Shown: positions 60,131 through 64,000 of the stretch, one piece after another
Numbering within the stretch: position 1 is the stretch's first letter
How the letters are laid out: each line of letters starts with the position of its first letter
Assembly: GCA_036785705.1 (NCBI GenBank)
Contig: JAWUZG010000029.1
Span: 13,283,501-13,347,500 of the forward strand
Direction of reading: 5' to 3'
DNA: 64,000 bases
DNA from: Acanthornis magna
Taxonomy: Eukaryota > Chordata > Aves > Passeriformes > Acanthizidae
Position numbers and translations under genes: made by a program
Notes under the pieces: model-generated
Databases searched by the model: none
What the model was told of the DNA's origin: nothing
Seen by the model: the letters and a program-made list of their open reading frames with translations, nothing else

Positions 60131-63119
60131 AACAGGAAGGGGGTTTTGGGTGGCTTTCATATATTCTGGGTGTCTTCTTCAGTACTAATGGGATTAGCTA
60201 ATGCTAGCAAACTGGGAGGAGATGCTCAGCACTTTGCAGACTTGGAGATTTTGCAGACTTGGAGATTTTGCAGACATTGATAAGCCAACAGCTAAAAAAT
60301 TCATTCCTCAGCGTGATTTGTGGTCTGGCTGTTCCCAGAACACATCAGACCTGTATAGAGGCACACCACTCTGAGTTAATGCAGTTGTTCAGATTATGGA
60401 AATGACAGCAGGTTTAGCATATAGGTGAGCATGTTCTAGCAGCACAAGAGTGGAACAGAAAAGAATAAGGAGAGGATGACACTAAAGAAGAAGGGGGAAA
60501 AAGAGAAGAAAGAGAAAGAAAAGAGAGAAAGAATTTTCTCACAGGCTCAAACAGAAAATATGAAAAAAATGCAAATAAGAAGTTAAAGAGCTGGAAAAAA
60601 TATAATTGTATAATGACAGCTTTGTAAAACCATGAATGCATACCAACAACAAAACTGCAAGCTAACATGCTTCTTTTTTAAGTCAAATCTTGCAAATCAT
60701 ACTCAGGTAAAAAAAGTATATTGCCTTAAATACTGAGTAGGATTTGCAGATTTCACCATTTCCTAGCAGAATTTACAGTTATTCTCTTGTGTTTTTCATT
60801 TACACTGAAATTCTATGTGAAGTCCTAGTTTCATTGAAATGAATGCCAAAACTCTCTTTTAGTGTAATGGATTCAGCATTTCTGCTTCATTAGGTACTAC
60901 TACATATATAAAGTAGCTTACAGAAGTACAATTTAGTACATTGGAGACATATTTTCAATGGTCACAGCAAAAGAGCACAGGCTCAAGGAAAACACAAGGC
61001 TTTTTTTATTTTTAATTATTATCCTAGTTGGCAAAACAATACCATATTTTCATGCACACTTTTGGGATGGCGCAAGTGCTGCTGCCCAAAAGAAGTCAAG
61101 CTAACCACTTTTAGTGGGCAGTTTCTAATGTGAATTTGCTCTCTAAATTAACTTGTTGTGTCAACTTGAAGATGAAGGGAGGGAGAAACACAGTCAGGAA
61201 GGAATGTCTTCTGCTGTGCTGAGGAATAGGTTCTTCAAGCCCCCATGATGGTCAGTCCTCCACTGTGGAGGCAGATGCGAGCTTGCTCTGCCCATGCAAC
61301 TCCAACTCTCTGACTGCAGATATTTATGAAACAGAAGCACATAGCTACAGTCAGCCTTGCAAGCACCAAAGGCACATCAAAACATAAAATCTATTCACTT
61401 CTAGTCCACTTGTAGCACAGGCAGAGCATGCTCATGTCTGCCTGCAAAAGGCGATGCAAATGTAGGCCTCTGTCTTCTGTCACTCATCACTGATGTGGTA
61501 TATTTGCACTGGCAGATCTCAGAGCAACTTTCTCTCACTCCAGCTCCTGTTTGAGCCCCTCAGTCCAGCACAGCACCAGCAACAATTCTCCACTTCTCTC
61601 TCTTGAGAAAGAAGTTTTAATCTGATGTGTCTGAATAAGTCTGCACTGCAAAGCTGCAGGCAGCAAATAATCCCCTCTCCATCACCAGATTTAATTCCCA
61701 GTTTCCAGGGAGTGGAAGTTGAGGGTGAAAGCTACAGAAGGTAGGAAGAAGGAGTGCTGCTAATTATGAATCAGGGTGGGGGAGGGCATAGATTTTCTTG
61801 CTCTCAGTACTACACACCACCATATTTTCTTCGCAGCAGATCCAAATGGCAAAGCACAGGGATGTCACTGATGACTCTAATGGAGACAGGAGATCCCCAA
61901 GAACATTTCAATAGAGCCCCATTGATTTCCACAGGCTACAGCAAGAGCTACAGAAATTCAACCACTGAGAAACTAATAATGGATAGGGATCCTTTTTACT
62001 CCTCTTCCTATCCTACCTGCTCTTAAGTAACTTAAATAAAGATAAGAAGGTGTGCATAAAAATGAGAGAAAAAAACAGTTGTTTTGGAGGAGAAAAAAAA
62101 ATTGGGGGAGTTGGAAGAAAGAGAGGAGATAGCAAATGAAATCTTGCCGTGATTATCTCATAGTTTTAATGATCTGAAAAGATGGGATGGAAAGAACAAG
62201 AAAGAGACAAGGAGCTTAGAGTAATGAATTAATTCATTGTTTAGATTGTCTTCTATTCTTCAGCATAGAAAAAGAAATCAAGATTAAAAACAAAAATGAA
62301 AGTGAAAGTTATTAGAATAATTAAGACATAATTATGATGTTGTGCTGATTTTTTTGTTCTAACTATGAAAAAAGAAGTCAAATGAATCCTACTTCATAAA
62401 GTTATATTATTTCAAAACCAATAAAGTTATTATTTTTTCAAAGTAAAAGCTTTTGAAGTGTGCAATTAAATAGCATTTGAAAAAGAAAGGAGTATTGGTA
62501 CTCAAACTGAAGAGATGAGCCCAAAAAAACCCCAATCTTTTATATCATGCTAAGAAATTATGAAAGTCTGCTCAGTTTGGGCTGCTCTATGTTTGCAAGG
62601 CATTGCATGGTAAAGGACACCTCTCTTTCCTCTCATAGCCCCTATAGGAAAGTATTCTCCTAGACATGTGCTTCTGATGCAAAATTGGAAACCTGGCATG
62701 CAACCGAATTTCCCAAAGCTAAAAACCACTGTTTCTGAAGGGCTGACATTTCCAGTGTGTTATCCTGCAAAGCCTCTGCTCTGGATGACCTCTGCCAGTG
62801 TACCAAGAGAGAAGCGTGTGGCTCCAGCCCACCTCAGCACAATCACCGTGGACAATGCAGCAGGAGATCTGTGTAGCTGCTTCCTGCTGAAGGAGCAGAA
62901 GGGGGAAGTGGTGATGGCTCTGGCTTTCTTGGGAAGCCCAGACTGCTTCTCCTCACAAGTGCCCAGCTGGGGGCAAAGCTGCCAGGGACTATGGGTGGAG
63001 ATCCACTCAGGCACTGATCCTGACAGAGAAACCGCTCTTGTGCAGCCGCGGACAGTTTTAAACCTGTGAATGAGTCTGAGGGAGGTTACCCCTGGGCCTT
63101 GCAGTGATTTGACAGCATG
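60131..63119. other. noncoding DNA with minor repeats
   Basis: No gene is supported. A 17-bp tandem duplication lies at 60236-60275. A purine-only, GA-rich stretch lies at about 60486-60531. A CCTCCAC-T-GTGGAGG palindrome lies at 61257-61271 and an A/C tract at 62520-62535. A GC-richer patch at about 62750-63060 opens 133 codons on plus (62668-63069) and 129 on minus (62760-63149) across the same DNA, which argues against either being coding. Confidence 0.55.
60236..60275. repeat. 17-bp tandem repeat, 2.35 copies
   Basis: The unit GCAGACTTGGAGATTTT occurs at 60236-60252 and 60253-60269 without mismatch. A third partial copy, GCAGAC, is at 60270-60275. It is probably a recent slippage duplication. 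Confidence 0.9.
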
Positions 63120-63480
63120 TACAATATGCATAATGGATGTGACTAGCACAGAGACAGGGAGGACGCAGTATACAAATGAGTGCCGTAGTGGAAAAGATAT
63201 GCATCAGTTCGACTCGGCTAAATTAAAAACACACTGGAGCCGCTGCTGAACACACAATATACTGAGCTCCCTCAGCAGCACTCGGGGGTGCATGATGTAG
63301 AGCAACAGCTAGTGCTGCTAACTTCTCTGAAATACAAGGTGAACAAATTTGTGAGGATAAAAGATATTGTGGCCAGCCTTCCTAGCACAACCCAAAGAGA
63401 GCAGCAATATTATCAGATGAGGCTGATGTCTGCTAATACAGTGATCAGCCCTGCAAAACTCCTATGCTGGCCGTAGATAA
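63120..63480. promoter_or_regulatory. candidate conserved noncoding element with paired ATATGCAT
   Basis: ATATGCAT, a palindromic POU-type motif, occurs at 63124-63131 and 63197-63204, 73 bp apart. Between 63163 and 63283 there are six CpGs (GGACGCAG, GTGCCGTAG, GTTCGAC, CTCGGC, GAGCCGC, ACTCGGGG), high for this CpG-poor window. A frame of 62 codons (63288-63476, GTG start) crosses the right half. It has no recognisable domain and no splice context that I trust. I favour a regulatory reading over a short exon, with low certainty. Confidence 0.35.
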
Positions 63481-64000
63481 CAATAACCTGGAATACACAG
63501 GATTTTGTTTATCTCATCTGGTTACGTTACTTCTTTTAATACCTTATTAGTTTTGCTGGTTTTTGGGCTATGTTACATATAGTAGTATATATTTTAAATT
63601 ATTATTATTATTGTTACTACTACTGTTATTATAATTACCATTAGGATCATCATATACCTCTATAGCCCTTGCAAATACTGAAGTTGACAACATGTCTACT
63701 TTCAGAAACACTTTTCAAAAAAGTTGTTCATCTGAATCATTGGTAAATTTTGGCCTTTTAATCTTTCTTATATGTAGATTGCAATATGGAAATTTTTTAC
63801 CCACGGTAATGTGATTGTTGGATATTTCATATCATCAACAGACTACTCACTTGCCTAGGCTACATTTTCCAGCACTGTGTCAAATTTGACTTGATGTGAG
63901 GATTTCAAGGAAATGAGAGAAGAAGACTTGAAAGGAAACAGCTAACGACGCCAGCAGAATAGTATATGATAGAGTGGGCCAAGATTTCAGATGATGTAAA
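63481..64000. other. noncoding DNA with short ATT repeat
   Basis: A short degenerate ATT/ACT trinucleotide repeat lies at 63597-63634. Otherwise this is unique A+T-rich DNA to the window end. No gene is seen. Confidence 0.6.

Noticed and set aside
62668..63149. 133-codon plus-strand and 129-codon minus-strand frames as a candidate exon
   Set aside because: Both strands are open over the same GC-richer DNA, there is no recognisable domain, and no convincing splice sites lie at the edges.

Overview
The window looks like noncoding DNA from a bird nuclear genome, more likely intergenic or intronic than genic. Three things point to this. Two CR1 LINE fragments of avian type lie at 13669-14081 and 58496-59125, both on the minus strand. 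Each keeps a readable piece of the end of the CR1 reverse-transcriptase ORF, and the first also keeps the ATTCTATGA-like 3' end. Interspersed repeats are otherwise sparse, which fits birds better than mammals. The base composition is A+T-rich, CpG is scarce, and there are no bacterial gene features. CR1 also occurs in turtles and crocodilians, so 'bird' is a strong inference and not proof. I cannot name the species or the locus.

I found no protein-coding gene or exon I can defend, and no tRNA, rRNA, known microRNA, CRISPR array or intact mobile element. The longest stop-free reading frames are about 130-146 codons (49510-49950, 11451-11876, 42614-43030, 7036-7440, 62668-63069). Their lengths suit chance in 64 kb. 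They overlap comparable frames on the other strand, match no family I recognise and lack convincing splice or start context. Short exons and lncRNA exons cannot be excluded by eye.

Layout: 1-9.8 kb is A+T-rich unique DNA with homopolymer runs. At 9.79-10.0 kb there is a block resembling a conserved noncoding element (CNE). From 11.0 to 11.9 kb there is a GC- and CpG-raised patch. The first CR1 lies at 13.7-14.1 kb. CNE-like blocks follow at about 18.0 and 19.1 kb, then a 151-bp A/C-only tract at 20.6 kb. The best cluster of CNE-like blocks is at 23.3-26.1 kb. The stretch 26-43 kb is mostly featureless, with G/T-only tracts at 27.7, 36.2 and 39.6 kb and a perfect hairpin at 41.27 kb. An octamer-bearing block lies at 43.7 kb, a G-quadruplex motif at 51.7 kb, nested palindromes at 57.4 kb and the second CR1 at 58.5 kb. 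A last CNE-like block, with two ATATGCAT palindromes and retained CpGs, lies at 63.1-63.5 kb.

The most plausible biology is a gene-poor regulatory landscape: several homeodomain-, POU- and SOX-motif-rich blocks scattered through inert DNA, as around developmental genes. That is inference from sequence texture, because conservation cannot be measured from one sequence. I found no support for a new multi-gene system here. The most distinctive unexplained structure is the recurring set of A/C-only (or G/T-only) tracts.
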